Assembly: GCF_018873765.1 (NCBI RefSeq)
Contig: NC_057925.1
Location: forward strand, 62,318,470 to 62,382,469
From: Telopea speciosissima
Taxonomy: Eukaryota > Streptophyta > Magnoliopsida > Proteales > Proteaceae
Direction of reading: 5' to 3'
Length of the DNA: 64,000 bases
In this document: piece after piece, positions 9,727-21,285 of the stretch
Position numbering within the stretch: the first letter of the stretch is position 1
Layout of the letters: every line of letters begins with the position of its first letter
Made by a program: the position numbers and the translations under genes
Notes under the pieces: generated by a model
Told to the model about the DNA's origin: nothing
The model's input: the letters and a program-made list of their open reading frames with translations, nothing else
Database searches by the model: none

Positions 9727-11519
9727 CTAGAGTTTCCAAGTGGTAAGTGTCGGGCTTGACAACTTTGGTAACTCTATAGGGCCCTTCCCAGTTGGGTGTG
9801 AGTTTTCTTTGATGCCTTGGGTCAGAAATCTCTGTCTTTCAGAGCACGAGATTGCCAGGTAAAAAGATTCTTTCTTTGACACTGGAGTTGTAGTACCTGG
9901 CCACCCTTTGTTGGTAAGATGCCGTCCTGAGCCTGGAACTTTCACGCACTTCTTCAATTACATCTAGGTTTGCCCGCAGGTCTTCGCTATTTGTCTCCTC
10001 AGAGTAGTGTGCCAACCGGGGCGAGGGGAGCCCCACTTCCACGGGGATTACTGCCTCTGTGCCATATGTGAGCATGAATGGGGTTTCTCTTATGGCAGCG
10101 CGGCTGGTCGTCCTGTAAGCCCATAGGATGCTGAGGAGCTCTTCTACCCAGAGGCCCTTGGCATCATCAAGCTTCTTCTTGATCCCGTCGATGATTGTCC
10201 TGTTTGTCACTTCGGTTTGCCCATTCAATTGCGGGTGTCCAACCGACGTATTTCGGTGCTCAATTCCATAGGTTTTGCAGAAGTTATTAAATTTATCATT
10301 GTCGAGCTACTTACCATTATCGGTCACCAATGCTTGGGGTATGCCAAACTTGTATATCACCGACTCCCAAAAAATTTCTCCATGTTTTCCTTGGTGATGA
10401 TAGCCAGCGGTTCGGCCTCCACCCATTTTGTAAAATAGTCAATCGCGACCACTACAAACTTTCGCTGTCGAGATGATACGGGGAACGGCCCGAAGATGTC
10501 CATTCCCCAGATAGCAAAGGGCAACAGGCTGGCGATGGACCTCAGTTGGGTTGCGGGCTGGTGTGACACTGGCGCATATATTTGGCACTTCTCGCATTTC
10601 CTGACGAACTCCATTGCATGTTGCAGAAGGTGTGGCCAGTGGTAACCATGCCTCGTAATTTTCTGCGCTAAGGCTCTGCCCCCCAGATGTTGTCCACAGA
10701 TCCCTTCGTGTACCTCTCGCAAGGCGTATCAGCTTCAGACGGTCTTAAACATCTGAGGTAGGGCATTGTGTGGCCCCTCTTGTACAAGGTTCCATCTCGC
10801 ACCGTGTAACAGGTTGCCCGAACCCGTATCTTCTTCGCTTCTTCCTTGTCTTCTGGTAAGGTGCCCTCCTACAGATAGCAGAGGATTGGATCCATCCAAC
10901 ATGGTTCTGCCAAGATCGAAAGGATTTCAGGGGCTTCATCAATGCTCGATTGTGGCAGGACCTCGACATAAACCATCCGCCCCAGCTGCGCAAAGTCAGA
11001 TGTTGCTAGTTAGGACAAGGCATCGACGCTTGCATTCTCTTCTCTGTAAATTTGGCGGATTTGAAATTCTTCGAAATCAATGACTTTTTCTTTGACCATC
11101 CTCAAGTAGCTCTCCATTCGTGGTCCTTTGGTTTCATACTCCCCGCTGACCTGTTTCACCACCAGTTATGAGTCACTAAAGACCGTTAATTTCTTGACCA
11201 CTAGTGACTTGGCCAATCTCATCCCTGCGAGCAATGCCTCGTACTCCGCTTCATTGTTAGTCGCTGAGAAGTCGAACCGCAGGGCATACTCCACTTTAAA
11301 CCCTTTTGGGCTAGTTAGTATGAGCCCTGCTCCGCTTCCAGAAGAATTAGAGGACCCATCGACGAAGAGGGTCCAACCTGTTGTTTGCTCTACCTCCTCC
11401 TCCTCCTTCTCTAGCAGGGTGCTTTCGACCACGAAGTCTGCCAATGATTGGGCTTTGATGGCGGTTCTCGACCTGTAGTGGATGTCAAAATCGCTCAGCT
11501 CGACCGTCCAGTTTACCAA
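9727..11519 (-). pseudogene. Tat pol, archaeal-type RNase H and integrase
   Basis: The extra RNase H domain lies at 11519-11166: LFVDGSSNSSGSGAGLIL, NNEAEYEALLAGM, VFSDS, with the catalytic D/E/D pattern. The integrase zinc-binding part is at 10722-10600 (HxxxGICGQH and CEKCQ). The core is at about 10500-10357 (WGMDIFGPFP, FVVVAIDYFTKWVEAEPL). The distal core is at 10228-9839 (NGQTEVTNRTIIDGIKKKL, RTTSRAAIRETPFMLTYG). The core is broken by a frameshift near 10300, where the second catalytic Asp region lies, and the C-terminus near 9840 shifts frame. Integrase would insert the cDNA; this copy cannot. Confidence 0.85.
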
Positions 11520-11570
11520 CCTTTCAGAGAATTCTGGTTTTTGTAGGATTTTCTTGAGCGGCTGATCAGT

Positions 11571-13364
11571 TTACGCCAGGATGGTGTGCGCCTGGAAGTA
11601 TGGGCGGAGCTTTTGGGCGGCCACAATAAGCGCATATGCTACCTTTTCTACTTTTTGGTATCTCGTTTTTGCATCCAACAGCACTCGGATGACATAGTAC
11701 ACCGGCCTCTGGGTTTTCTTTTCTTCACGGATGAGAACTGCGCTTACCGCTACTGGGGACACGTCCAGGTACAATTGTAGCTCCTCTCCTGCTTCTGGCT
11801 TTGCTAACATTGGCGGTGACGACAGGTATCTCTTAAGCTGTTGGAAGGCTTCTTCGCATTCATCTGTCCACTCGAACCGCTTGGCATGCTTCAAGGTTTT
11901 GAAGAAGGGGAGGCACTTATCAACCAACTTGGACATGAATCGGCCCAGTGTCGCTACTCTCCCTGTTAACTCTTACACTTCTTTGGTTGTCCGGGGTGAG
12001 GTCATCCCCAAGATCTCCTCGATTTTGGCAGGGTTTGCTTCAATCCCCCGTTTTGATACCATGAACCCCAAGAACTTGCCCGAGGTCACCCCAAAGGCGT
12101 ATTTCATGGGGTTGAGCTTCATGTGGTACTTCCGTAGGACCTGAAAGGCTTCCTCGAGGTCGAGTATGTGTTTCCCTCGCTCCATGCTTTTTGCCAGCAT
12201 GTCATCTACGTACACCTCCATATTCCGCCCGATTTGATCCTTGAAGATCTTGTTCACCAGCCTTTGATATGTTGCGTTTGCATTTTTTAATCCGAACGAC
12301 ATCACCTTGTCGCAGTACTTGTTGTCACCAGTGCGGAACGCCATTTTTTGGATATCTGCCTCGTACATCTTGATCTGATTGTATCCCGAATAGGCGTCCA
12401 TAAACGACAGCAGTTCATGGCCCGCGGTGGCATCTATCAGCTAGTCTATTCTTGGCAGCGGGTAGGTGTCTTTTGGGCAGGCTTTATTGAGATCAGTGTA
12501 GTCGATGCAAACCCTCCACTTTCCGTTTGCCTTGGGCACCATGACTACATTGGCCAACCACTCAGGATAAGTGATTTCCTTGATAAATTCGGCCTCCAGT
12601 AGCTTATCGACCTCCTCCTTGATTTTGAGTTGCCGCTCTGGGGCGAAGTTCCTTCCCTTCTGCCGCACGGGCTTTCTAGCCAGATCAACGCTTAATCTGT
12701 GCTCGATCACACTCCGGGGTATCCCGGGCATGTCTGTCGCCGACCATGCGAAGATGTCTGAGTTTTTTCGGAGGAAACCTATTATCTCTTCTCGCTGGGT
12801 GCCTCGAAGGTGCGATCCGATCCTCACCTGTTTGGAGTCATCTCCTTCTATAATATCGATGAGGTCGAGATCCTCGGCTGCCTGGCTCTGTGTGCTCTCG
12901 TCCCTGAGGTCTTCGATGGGGAGCGTTTCTCCAGCCTTCCCTCTTCCTCGTAGTACCGTCGCATAGCAGTTTCGAGACACCTGCTGGTCTCCCTTGCATT
13001 CACTGATACCTTGGCTGGTGGAAAATTTCATCTTTAGGTGGGGCGTTGACACCACTGCCTTCAGCGCGTTGAGCCCCACTCGTCCGAGAATAGCATTGTA
13101 AACGGAGGGCACGTCGACCACTAGGAAAGTAACCATTATTGTTGTTTGGTGGTCTCCAGTACCTGCTGTGAGCAGTAATTCGATTGATCCCTCTACGTTC
13201 ACGGTCGCCCCCGTGAAGCCATGTAAGGGGTAATCCACCTTCTTCAGCCTATCCCTGCTTAACTTCATGCGGTCATAGGCCTCTATGAATAAAATGTCGA
13301 CCGAGCTCCCATTGTCGATGAGAATCCTCTTCACATCAAAGTTTACTACCCGCATTGTCACCAC
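11571..13364 (-). pseudogene. Tat pol, protease, reverse transcriptase and RNase H
   Basis: The frame 13364-12441 begins with an aspartic protease segment (RILIDNGSSVDILF; the usual D-T/S-G reads DNGS). It runs into the RT N-terminus (EEVDKLLEAEFIKEITYPEW, VMVPKANGKWRVCIDYTDLN). After a stop, 12401-11973 carries the RT palm (MDAYSGYNQI, YVDDMLAKS). 11936-11571 carries the classic RNase H (FEWTDECEEAFQQLK). The stops between the three frames are point changes; order and spacing are otherwise intact. Confidence 0.85.
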
Positions 13365-13396
13365 TAGGGCATCATCGTGCGGGGATTGGACTCCGA

Positions 13397-15106
13397 CTAG
13401 GTCATCATCTGAGAACGAGATGACCTGGTCAGTTTTGGCCTTCTTGCTCGATATTTCGATCGTGTGGACCCTTCGAGCCTAGGCCTTTGCTTTCCTAGCC
13501 GATTTTGAACTTTCTTCTGCCGCGGGACCTCCGTATATGGTAGATATAACCCCTGCTGGGGGGTTACGATTCCCTTGGTCATTTTGCCTGGGGCGCTCAG
13601 CTGATTCGGGATGCCTTCGTTCTTCTCCGCGTCTCCTGCCCTGGTCTCTCTCTGTTTGATGGCTGCGCTAGTCGTTCCCGCGGTCTCTTCTGCCATTGTT
13701 GGGGCGTTCATGGTTTCGACGATCATGAACGTAGCGCCCTAGGTAGCCTCTATGGATTAGGCTCTCAATCTCCCCTTTAAGGTACTGGCTGTCATCAGTG
13801 TCGTGCCCGGTTCTGTTGTGGAAGCGACAGAACTTGTCACCATTTTTCTTGTTTGGGTTGTTGCCTATCTTCGCCGGCCACTTGATGAATTTCTCGTTCT
13901 GGATCTGCATCAGGATTTTTGAACGGGGTTGATTGAGCAGAGTATACCATTCAAAGTGCTTTGGAGGTGTTCTGCTTTGGCGCCGCCTCGTCTTCCTGTC
14001 GTCTTCATAGCCTTGCCTCCCCTCTTGCTCGGTTCTCTTTTTCTCGGTTCTACCATCCTGGGTATCCATCTTTGCGTCTAGGGTTTCCACCGCCGTCATG
14101 TACTCCTCGCATCTGGCTTGGAGTTCCGTCAGATTGCTGGGATTACTCTTATAAAGTTCCCAGTTGAGGTCCTTGTCACGGATCCCAGCCAGTAGAGCGG
14201 TGTACTCTACCTTGGGATCAAGGTCCTCCACTTCTAGCTTGACCTGGTTGAACCGAGTTAGGTAGGATCTTAGAGTTTCGCCACTTTTCTGCTTCACCGT
14301 GGTAATGCTTACCGGTGTCTTTTTGTAGCTCCGACTGCTTGTGAAGGTGGAGGCAAAGGCTGTGTTGAGCTGCCAAAACTCGTGAATGGAGTTTGGTTCT
14401 AGGTGGGTGAACCAAGTTCTGGCGGCCTTCCTCAATGTTGGGGGGGAAAGCATGACACATGATCGTGTCGGAGGCCCCATAAAAAGCCATAATCGAGTTG
14501 AAGCCTTCCAGATGCTGAACAGGGTCGGTGCTGCCATCATAATACTCAAACGCCGGCATCTTGAACTCCTTTGGGAAGGGGACAGCCATGATTTCATCCG
14601 AGAGTGCTGTCTTCCCGAAGAAGGTGGATTTCTCGGGCAATGGTTGCTTCTCGGCCATCTTCTGGATCTTCTCTCGAAGGTCCTTCAATTGCTTGTCTAG
14701 ATTATTCTCCGCTGGAGCCTTCCCGCGCCCCCCGGACTGATGCTTGGATTGGGCCTCGTTCCTGTCGGTGGCTTTCTTCTTGTCTTTGCCGGCTTGCTTG
14801 TCATGGTTACCTTGATCTGCGCGGGCCGAGCCCGAGCTGCTATCTTTGTCATCCCTGCCCGGGCTGTGAGTCCGAGTTGGGATGATGGTATTCCCATGAT
14901 TGGTGAGGGCCTTCGAGTTTTGCTCAAGGGCCTGAGCTAGCCTCTCGAGCTACTGTTGCAGGGCCATGAATTGGCCCTAGGTTACCGGCGCCTGTGGATC
15001 TGGCGGGAGTACCTGCTTGCTCGTCTGTCCCCGTTGTTGGCTGGTTCTCAGGGTCCTGCCCCGGGGGGCTTTCCCGCCGCGATTGGCGGTTGTTAACGCC
15101 TGGCAT
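13397..15106 (-). pseudogene. Tat gag region
   Basis: The start is taken at MPGVNNRQSRRE (15106), 137 bp inside the 5' LTR. A Pro/Arg/Thr-rich N-terminus is followed by a gag-type domain split over two frames near 14600-14250 (FPKEFKMPAFEYYDGSTDP, then EFWQLNTAFASTFTS). Next come ETLRSYLTRFNQVKLEVEDL, a basic stretch and KFCRFHNRTGHDTDDSQYLK. The last motif (C..H..H) is a gag zinc-like motif common in the Tat group. At least one frameshift and several stops occur. Confidence 0.8.
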
Positions 15107-15242
15107 TGTTCTCCTTGTTCGTTGTTGGCTTGACTCGGGTTACTATTATCCCCGACTTCATTGTTTGATGCTGATCAACGAGTATTCCTGGTGTTCACCA
15201 TCGTAGACTCTGCTCTTTGAATTCCCACAGACGATGCCAATC

Positions 15243-15710
15243 TGTTGCTGCCAGAATCCTGCTCGATGACGTGGAGACCTGCAAAAGGTAAAAGGGCACT
15301 GAAGAGACCCGGAGCGGACTCCAAGGGGGGACTCTCCGATGCCAAAATCAGTCCGATAGAACAGTAAGTAGAGGAAGTACGAAAGAGCTAGAGTCAATAG
15401 TGGTGAGATGCCCTACCTGGGTCCCTTCGCTTACTATTTATAGTAGGGGAGTCTTCCAAGGCGGTTGTACTTCTGTAGTTCACTATCACTGGGAGTCTCC
15501 CGAGGTTGCGTCAGAGTGGGACTGTCCCTCCCCCTTTGTGAGCAATCTTCAATAGATAGGGGTTATCTGTCGGTTAATTGCATAAGGGTTAAGGTCCCCT
15601 TACCTTATACGGCAAGATAGTGATGTCATCGTCGTTATCTGCTCTGTCATTGATGGTGTCGTTGTCCACGTGTCCTTGCGTCATTGGTCGGGGTCCATTT
15701 GCCCCTATCA
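15243..15710 (-). repeat. Complete 5' LTR of Tat element
   Basis: 468 bp, TG...CA in both orientations. On the minus strand it begins TGATAGGGGC and ends GCAGCAACA, followed by TTGGCATCGTCTGTGGGAA (15225-15240 region), the sequence that usually follows plant gypsy LTRs and includes the primer-binding site. Right flank GACAT (15711-15715) is the target duplication. Confidence 0.85.
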
Positions 15711-15715
15711 GACAT

Positions 15716-16372
15716 CATGGGGACGATTTAAATCCAAAGAGTCACGGGTGGCTTAGAAATTGAATTAGCGCAACAACAACACAAGGCAACTCGTTCGGTT
15801 GGTTTTGAGTTTCAACAAGTACGTCTTAGCAAGTGCTATGCTGGCTTCCACCAATTCAATTCTCTTGGGTTAATGTGAGTTCATCTTTCCTATTTCAACC
15901 TTAAAAAATCCCCAATTCCTTGGCAATATGTCTTTTCATAAGCCTGTGAAAATGAGGAGAAGCAGTGCCTTTAATCCAGGGGTAACAGGGGATCTGTGTT
16001 GACTCCATGAACAACCTTGGGCATTGATGCTCGCCTACATTTCTTGTCACTGTAAAACCCTCTTTACAAACCTTTACAATCAGCTGGGAAAACCCTACTC
16101 TTGCACCCATTAACTTTGTCTTTCTTAGCTTCTATCACCTCCAAACCACCCTGTAATGATGTAACAAGTAGAAAGGTAAATTCATAATTCGAGTTTCCAT
16201 AACTCCTGGGAAGAAGGAAGGAAATAGAACTTTTATTCTTTTCATGCCTTTCATCGAATACAATCTCCCTATTTATGAATCACTACTAACAACCAAGAAT
16301 TCTAGAAGCTTCTCTAACAATATCCAACCCACTAACTCACTAACAGAATCCCAACTGGAACCTACTAACTTG
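15716..16372 (-). repeat. Probable LTR remnant of the adjacent chromodomain gypsy
   Basis: There is no coding frame. On the minus strand a TGTTAGTGAGTTAGTGGG start (16347) follows shortly after the end of the gypsy polyprotein. A CATAAATAGGG TATA-like motif lies near 16277, as expected for U3 of a 3' LTR. The other end and the partner LTR were not found. Confidence 0.4.
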
Positions 16373-17190
16373 CTAAGCCATATTGTAATCTCTTGTCCAG
16401 TTCGGCTCTCTTCTTGATCTGGCGCCTCTTCTTATTTGCGGAGCTGACTGAAGATGTCCACCTTGTCCATTTCGAATAGCAGTATCAACATCTTCATTGG
16501 CAAAAACAGAATCTGGCATCAGCTCACTGCTAAGGGTATCAATAATGAGCTGATCATTCAATGGAATAGGCTGGTTCATTACAACTCCATCTCCCTCCAA
16601 ATCAACCTCGTCCTCAAGGTTGAGACCAGGGAACCTTTGAATAAAAGACTGAAAATTCTCCCAAGTGGCATCTTCCAAGGCCTATCCCTCCCATTGAAGT
16701 AAAATTTGGGGTTCAATGCAACCATTCAAAACAACCTTCTTTGCCAAGACCGCTATAGGACGATGCACAAGTTGCTGCTGGTGGTTGAAGAGAGGTAGGG
16801 ACTTATGTAACACAGAAAGTGGATCCCCCCGAAAAGGTCTAAGTAGAGACACATGAAATACAGGGTGTACTCTGCTCCCTGTTGGCAATTTAAGATGGTA
16901 TGCCACCTTCCCCACCCTTTGGATCACCTGAAAGGGGCCATTAAAAAGTTTGCTCAGCTTCTGAGAAGTGCGAAATTGCAGAGTGTGTTGACGATAAAGT
17001 TGTAATTTGAGAAGCACCCAATTTCCCTCTGTGAAATCAAGCTCTCTGCGGTGTCCATCAACTGTGGCCTTCATTGTAGTTTGGGCCTTTTGCAAATTAA
17101 GTTTGAGACGATGAAGCAAAGCTGTCCGATCGCCAAGTTGTTGCTCCACAGCCTCCACACGAGTAGTCCTCGAAACATAATCTGGAATGG
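16373..17190 (-). pseudogene. Ty3/gypsy chromovirus fragment: integrase C-terminus and chromodomain
   Basis: The minus strand reads IPDYVSRTTRVEAVEQQ, a helical segment, then LFNGPFQVIQRVGKVAYHLK and VHPVFHVSLLRPF. This is the C-terminal integrase fold of plant chromoviruses. A chromodomain follows: ILLQWEG, a TAG stop at about 16682, then EDATWENFQSFIQRFPGLNLEDEV. The domain normally targets integration to modified chromatin. The stop lies inside the chromodomain and everything upstream of 17195 is missing, so this is a truncated relic. It is a different lineage from the Tat element next to it. Confidence 0.85.
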
Positions 17191-18725
17191 AAGGGGGTAA
17201 TTAGGACCCTGCTACATATTTCATTTATAAAGTGTTTCCTAAACAATCTTACAAAATTATACGGAGCACGAATTTTGTGGACAAGAAGTAAACCCCAAGG
17301 TCCCCAACTTAATTACATATTAAATCTCAGCTCAAACGAAATTTGTCAAATGACAAAATATACCTTTAGAAGATCCTAGACAATGAGAGAGTGTTTTGTA
17401 ATGATCAAAATATCGTAACCATGCATTATCTGGGATTTGAACTTAGCAATTCTAGACCATGTCCACTCTATCCAATAAATGTATGAGCTACATCATTTGT
17501 TGAATTGACTCAAACCAGTAGAAATGAACTTCTTAAAACAGGCTCTTACCAAAAAAACAATTCTTAAAACAGGCAGTGCAAAACAGGGTTTTAATGACAT
17601 TTTCATAAATCACAAACATATGAGCCATCCATTTTCATGGTTTTTCCTAATCTAAACTGTATATTCCTGCTCAAAGTTGAGAGTATGCACAATAAAATCT
17701 AAAGTACTAGTACACATGGGTGGATATACATGAGATGTATGCCAATATAAAAGGGTATTTGATTGAATTAGGCTCTAAAATTCACTATGTATCTAATCTA
17801 GATCATGTCCTACCTATCCAACGGTTAGAATGGACACATCATCTGTCCACATGCACAATAGATACATTGCAAGGTTTGGAAAAATAACAACCATAGTGAC
17901 AATAATATTTCATCTTAAAGAAATGAAAATGCTAAACTCACACATTGTATCACATCAAACGCATAACAGTAAAATCTTATTATAATATAGGAAAGAGATA
18001 GTTGCTTGGCCATGCTGGCCAATGGGAGTGTGCGTGTAAGCATCGCCTTGTGGGTGGGATTTCCACCTTTTCTTGAAAGCCCTACAATACTTTTGCACGC
18101 TAGGCACAAGAGGTAGCGTTCTTTCCCCCTTATATTGTATAGGTTTTCAATGCCCTGGATCCCATGTGATGTGTTATACAAGGTTATGAAAATCATTCTA
18201 GAATGATCAAAAAAAAAATTTCAAAGATTTGGTGGAATATAAGAATTTTTTTTTGTGGGGAATATAAGAAGTGTTCGAAGAAAACAAAAACCCTAAAAAA
18301 AAAGGCCTTACTGTTGAGATTTGTGATTAATCGACAAGTTTACATCCCACATATCCAAGTCATTCCCTCATTGTCTAGTTATTAAAGTGACCATATAATA
18401 GTGCACATGGCAAAAGCCAAAACTATTCTCTCAACTATAATGCAATGCAGCAACGGTGTCGAGCTTGAGAAAAAAGAAAAAAAAAAAAAAAAAAAACTAG
18501 GTCAATCGAGCTTGACACTATTAGATTTAGCATTCTTCCATGTGTTGAGCTCTCAGCCCCAAACAGCACCACATTGCACTTTTAGGGAACTGGAGAGGAT
18601 TTTAGTCCTTGCAAATGTGCCCATCAACCCAAAATATTTTAAAAAGCATGGTCATTATACATCTGGATTAATTTTTCCTTCAACTGTGGAGTAGAGAAAT
18701 TTTCTCCACTATGACCATGCCAAAA
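17191..18725. other. No gene seen; AT-rich intergenic DNA
   Basis: Only short frames without family resemblance. There is an A-run at 18476-18496. Nothing else recognised. Confidence 0.6.
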
Positions 18726-18833
18726 GGATCCTGTCCAGCACCCTGCCTGGGCTGGACAAAGTGAGGCATCATGCCTCACTGTGTCTGGCGCTGCACGTGC
18801 AGCCCGGACAGGGTGCTGGATAGGAGCCGAGTC
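18726..18833. mobile_element. Small fold-back MITE with nested palindromes
   Basis: The outer arms GGATCCTGTCCAGCACCCTG and CAGGGTGCTGGATAGGAGCC are near inverted complements. Inside are GTGAGGCATCATGCCTCAC and GCTGCACGTGCAGC. It shares the CAGCACCC core with the element at 8053-8209, so the two may be related. Confidence 0.65.
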
Positions 18834-19118
18834 TGGGACCATGTGATTGGATTCTCAAATCATCATTACATGCCCAACCCTTATTAATGAAATAAAAAAT
18901 TCCACTCCCTAATGCAATGTAATGGTGCCGACAAAAATGGAAATGGAGATTCTCTCCACACCGACAACATAGAGAAACTCGATCTATTAAAAATATCGAA
19001 GCCAATTTGGATCTCTAGTATGTTTTGATAAAGGGGTAAAGTCTCTAATATGAAACCCTAGAAAGTTTTTCTCAAGACAAAGTTTACCAACTCTGAAGTG
19101 AGGATTAAGTAATGGACT

Positions 19119-19285
19119 ATCAATGGTATTGTCGACAACTTTGCCTGGAGAGGCCTGTCTATTCTGTGTAAGACAGTTTGGCCTCCTTCCATTCCTTTGG
19201 TTTCTTCGCCTGTATCATGAAGACGCCTTGGCTTGTACACGGTCTACCTTTGAATAAATCATCTTTTAAACAAAAAAAAAAAAAA
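19119..19285 (+). mobile_element. Poly(A)-tailed retroposon with perfect 24-bp target duplication
   Basis: 167 bp ending AATAAATCATC...then a 13-A tail, flanked by a perfect 24-bp direct repeat (19095-19118 and 19286-19309, GAAGTGAGG...AATGGACT). The paralogous block has only one, uninterrupted copy of this site near 23426-23450. The poly(A) tail, AATAAA signal and long target duplication indicate LINE-type target-primed insertion, probably of a 5'-truncated LINE 3' end. The source is not identified. Confidence 0.8.
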
Positions 19286-19957
19286 GAAGTGAGGATTAAG
19301 TAATGGACTGCTAATTTTAGCTTATTCACTTGAAAACTTGACCCATTAATTTATAACTTGTTCTCTCTATAAAGTTGAGAGGTCGATTTGTGGAGTTGCC
19401 AAGGATTATTCAAATGGAGTGGAGGACCCACTATTGACGATGGATTGCCCATAAATCCAACGGCCTGAAATATGCACCTCTCTTCTTCAAATTATTCTAA
19501 TCAAATGGAAGATAGGACGAAAAATTTGTCAAATCAAGGCTGTGGCCCATCAGAGTTGTGACCCCACCAATTACAATTGCGACTTGGATTTATATACAGC
19601 CTCTTGCTCCACCAATCACAAGGCAAGGGGAAGGATCTTGAGGGTAAATTAGTAAAAGAAGACTTGTGCGGACTACCAATGTAAATACTATGGCCATGTA
19701 TTAACACACAACACTTTGGTTTTTTTGGTAGAATTAACACACAACACACATAGGACACCAATTCACCAAGGGGTACGGTTCAATGTTTTAGGGATCGATA
19801 TGGGATTGGTCATATCGGCCAAATCTTATTAATATCTACCGTGACTGATACCGATGCTTGATCGATACGAATTGATTGATACAGTATAAATGTTGTATTT
19901 TATTTTTGATGAAAAATGGTGTTATGTTTAGAATCTATATTGATATGGTTTGATGCG

Positions 19958-19960
<3 letters not shown>

Positions 19961-20009
<49 letters not shown>
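19961..20009. repeat. (AT)n microsatellite
   Basis: About 24 perfect AT units. The paralogous position (near 24156) has only ATATATAT, so the expansion followed the block duplication. Confidence 0.95.
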
Positions 20010-20014
<5 letters not shown>

Positions 20015-20425
20015 TTTGATATTGACGGCAACCCATATATACCATTGCTAATACCATGAACTAAATCCATGAAAGGAGGGGTACAACGCACAGGGGCACA
20101 ACAACACATAACACATATCCATTAAACCTCCTAGTTTTGATATCATATTACAATTGTTTATTCCAAAACACGAATTGCTAAGTAAAATCACAACAATGTA
20201 TATCAACACACAACAACAATACCCTTACAAAACCCTCTTCCCTCCAACCAATTGGTAGGGCAGGGGCCTGCAAGCTAGGTGCCACAGCAAAAGATCTAGA
20301 TTCTGGACAAGATCTAAGAGACAATTTTTCTTTTTCTTGCTTACTTGCACTCAATCAAATTGACTCTGCTTTTAAAAATCCAATACTTAGTTTTCTTGCT
20401 CTTTTAAACTTCCCTCCAAATTGAC

Positions 20426-20435
20426 TATAAAAATA
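20426..20435 (+). promoter_or_regulatory. TATA box of nsLTP copy 1
   Basis: TATAAAAATA, 121 bp before the ATG. The same motif in the same context (TTGACTATAAAAATAGAACC) precedes copy 2, where the 5' UTR is 21 bp shorter because it lacks a CAT/TCA microsatellite. Confidence 0.7.
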
Positions 20436-20546
20436 GAACCAGAACCAGTTTGCAAATGGCAACTAAGCAAGCTCACTCAACTTCAAAGTTTCTTCAGAGT
20501 CTTAATTCTCAGTTTCTTTCTCATCGTCATCATTATCATCATCATC

Positions 20547-21047
20547 ATGAAAACAATTAGTGGAGGAGCCTCAGTCATGGCGGCTCTAATGCTGCTTCTC
20601 CTGCTAGTCCCAACTACAGAGGCTGCAATTACATGCAGTGATGTTGTCAATGACTTGACACCTTGTCTCAGCTACCTTCAAAGTGGCAAGGGGACGCCAT
20701 CAGCCAGCTGTTGCAGTGGAGCCTCCAAGCTTTTAGGTTCCGCAACAAATACTGCTGACACAAAGACTGCTTGTAACTGCATGAAGTCCACAATCAAGCA
20801 ATTAAATTTAAATGGTGCAGCATCACAGAGTCTCGCTGGAAAATGCGGAATCAAACTTTCCTTCACTGTGTCTGCTAACACAGATTGTTCCAAGTATGTA
20901 TTTTTTGGTGCTCTTATAACATAAAGAACTATCCTCATTATGCACTTTACTAGACCTTAACTTCCTTTTCTTCTTCATTTTGTGTGTGTGTGTGTTTTTT
21001 TTTAATAAATAGATTCTTTCTCTTCATCATTTTGCAGGATTGGTTAA
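20547..21047 (+). CDS. Type 1 non-specific lipid-transfer protein, copy 1
   Basis: Exons 20547-20893 and 21038-21047, 118 residues. The start MKTISGG begins a signal peptide of about 26 residues (VMAALMLLLLLVPTTEA); the upstream in-frame ATG at 20421 lies within the TATA region and is not used. The mature part has the eight-cysteine pattern C, C, CC, CNC, C, C (ITC, TPC, SCC, ACNC, GKC, TDC), which forms four disulfides around a lipid-binding cavity. The donor (CAA|GTATGT) follows Ser-Cys-Ser and exon 2 adds only Lys-Ile-Gly-stop, a classic LTP1 intron position. Family role: secreted, apoplastic lipid carriage for cuticle and defence. Without splicing the frame would read YVFFGALIT, an artefact. 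Intact. Confidence 0.92.
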
Positions 21048-21167
21048 AGTGGAAGATGTAGCCAGAAGATATGAAATGATCCTGTCTCCAAGTGAAGCTG
21101 AATTATCTATTTCATATTAAGAAGTATTAAGAAGCTGATCATCCTTTGTTTTCTGCTATTTCTGTCA

Positions 21168-21285
21168 TAAATAAAGTAATCTATGTATTTCTCTGGCTAT
21201 TAAGATAAATAAAGTAATCTATGTACTTTTTTGGCTATTAAGATAAATAAAGTAATCTATGTACTTTTTTGGCTATTATTAAGGA
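21168..21285 (+). repeat. Triplicated polyadenylation-signal repeat in nsLTP copy 1 3' UTR
   Basis: ATAAATAAAGTAATCTATG occurs at 21168, 21205 and 21243 (period about 38 bp), each carrying overlapping AATAAA signals. Copy 2 has a single unit near 25278. Confidence 0.85.

Larger units (their letters stand above)
8764..15710 (-). mobile_element. Ty3/gypsy retrotransposon, Tat lineage, degenerate
   Basis: The ends are TG...CA flanked by a GACAT duplication. The right LTR (15243-15710, 5' in element orientation) is complete. The left one keeps only its last ~97 bp (8764-8860). Reading leftward on the minus strand the order is gag, protease, RT, RNase H, a second archaeal-type RNase H, then integrase. 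The extra RNase H, an antisense reading frame near the 3' LTR and a 3' tandem repeat are together typical of the plant Tat group (Retand/Ogre/Grande-like). Numerous stops and frameshifts make it non-functional. Confidence 0.85.

Noticed and set aside
10766-12144. Plus-strand frames opposite the Tat polyprotein
   Set aside because: They are shadows of the conserved minus-strand pol; none matches a known family.
20421-20546. Longer N-terminus for nsLTP copy 1 starting at 20421
   Set aside because: This region contains the TATA box and leader; the signal peptide starts at 20547.
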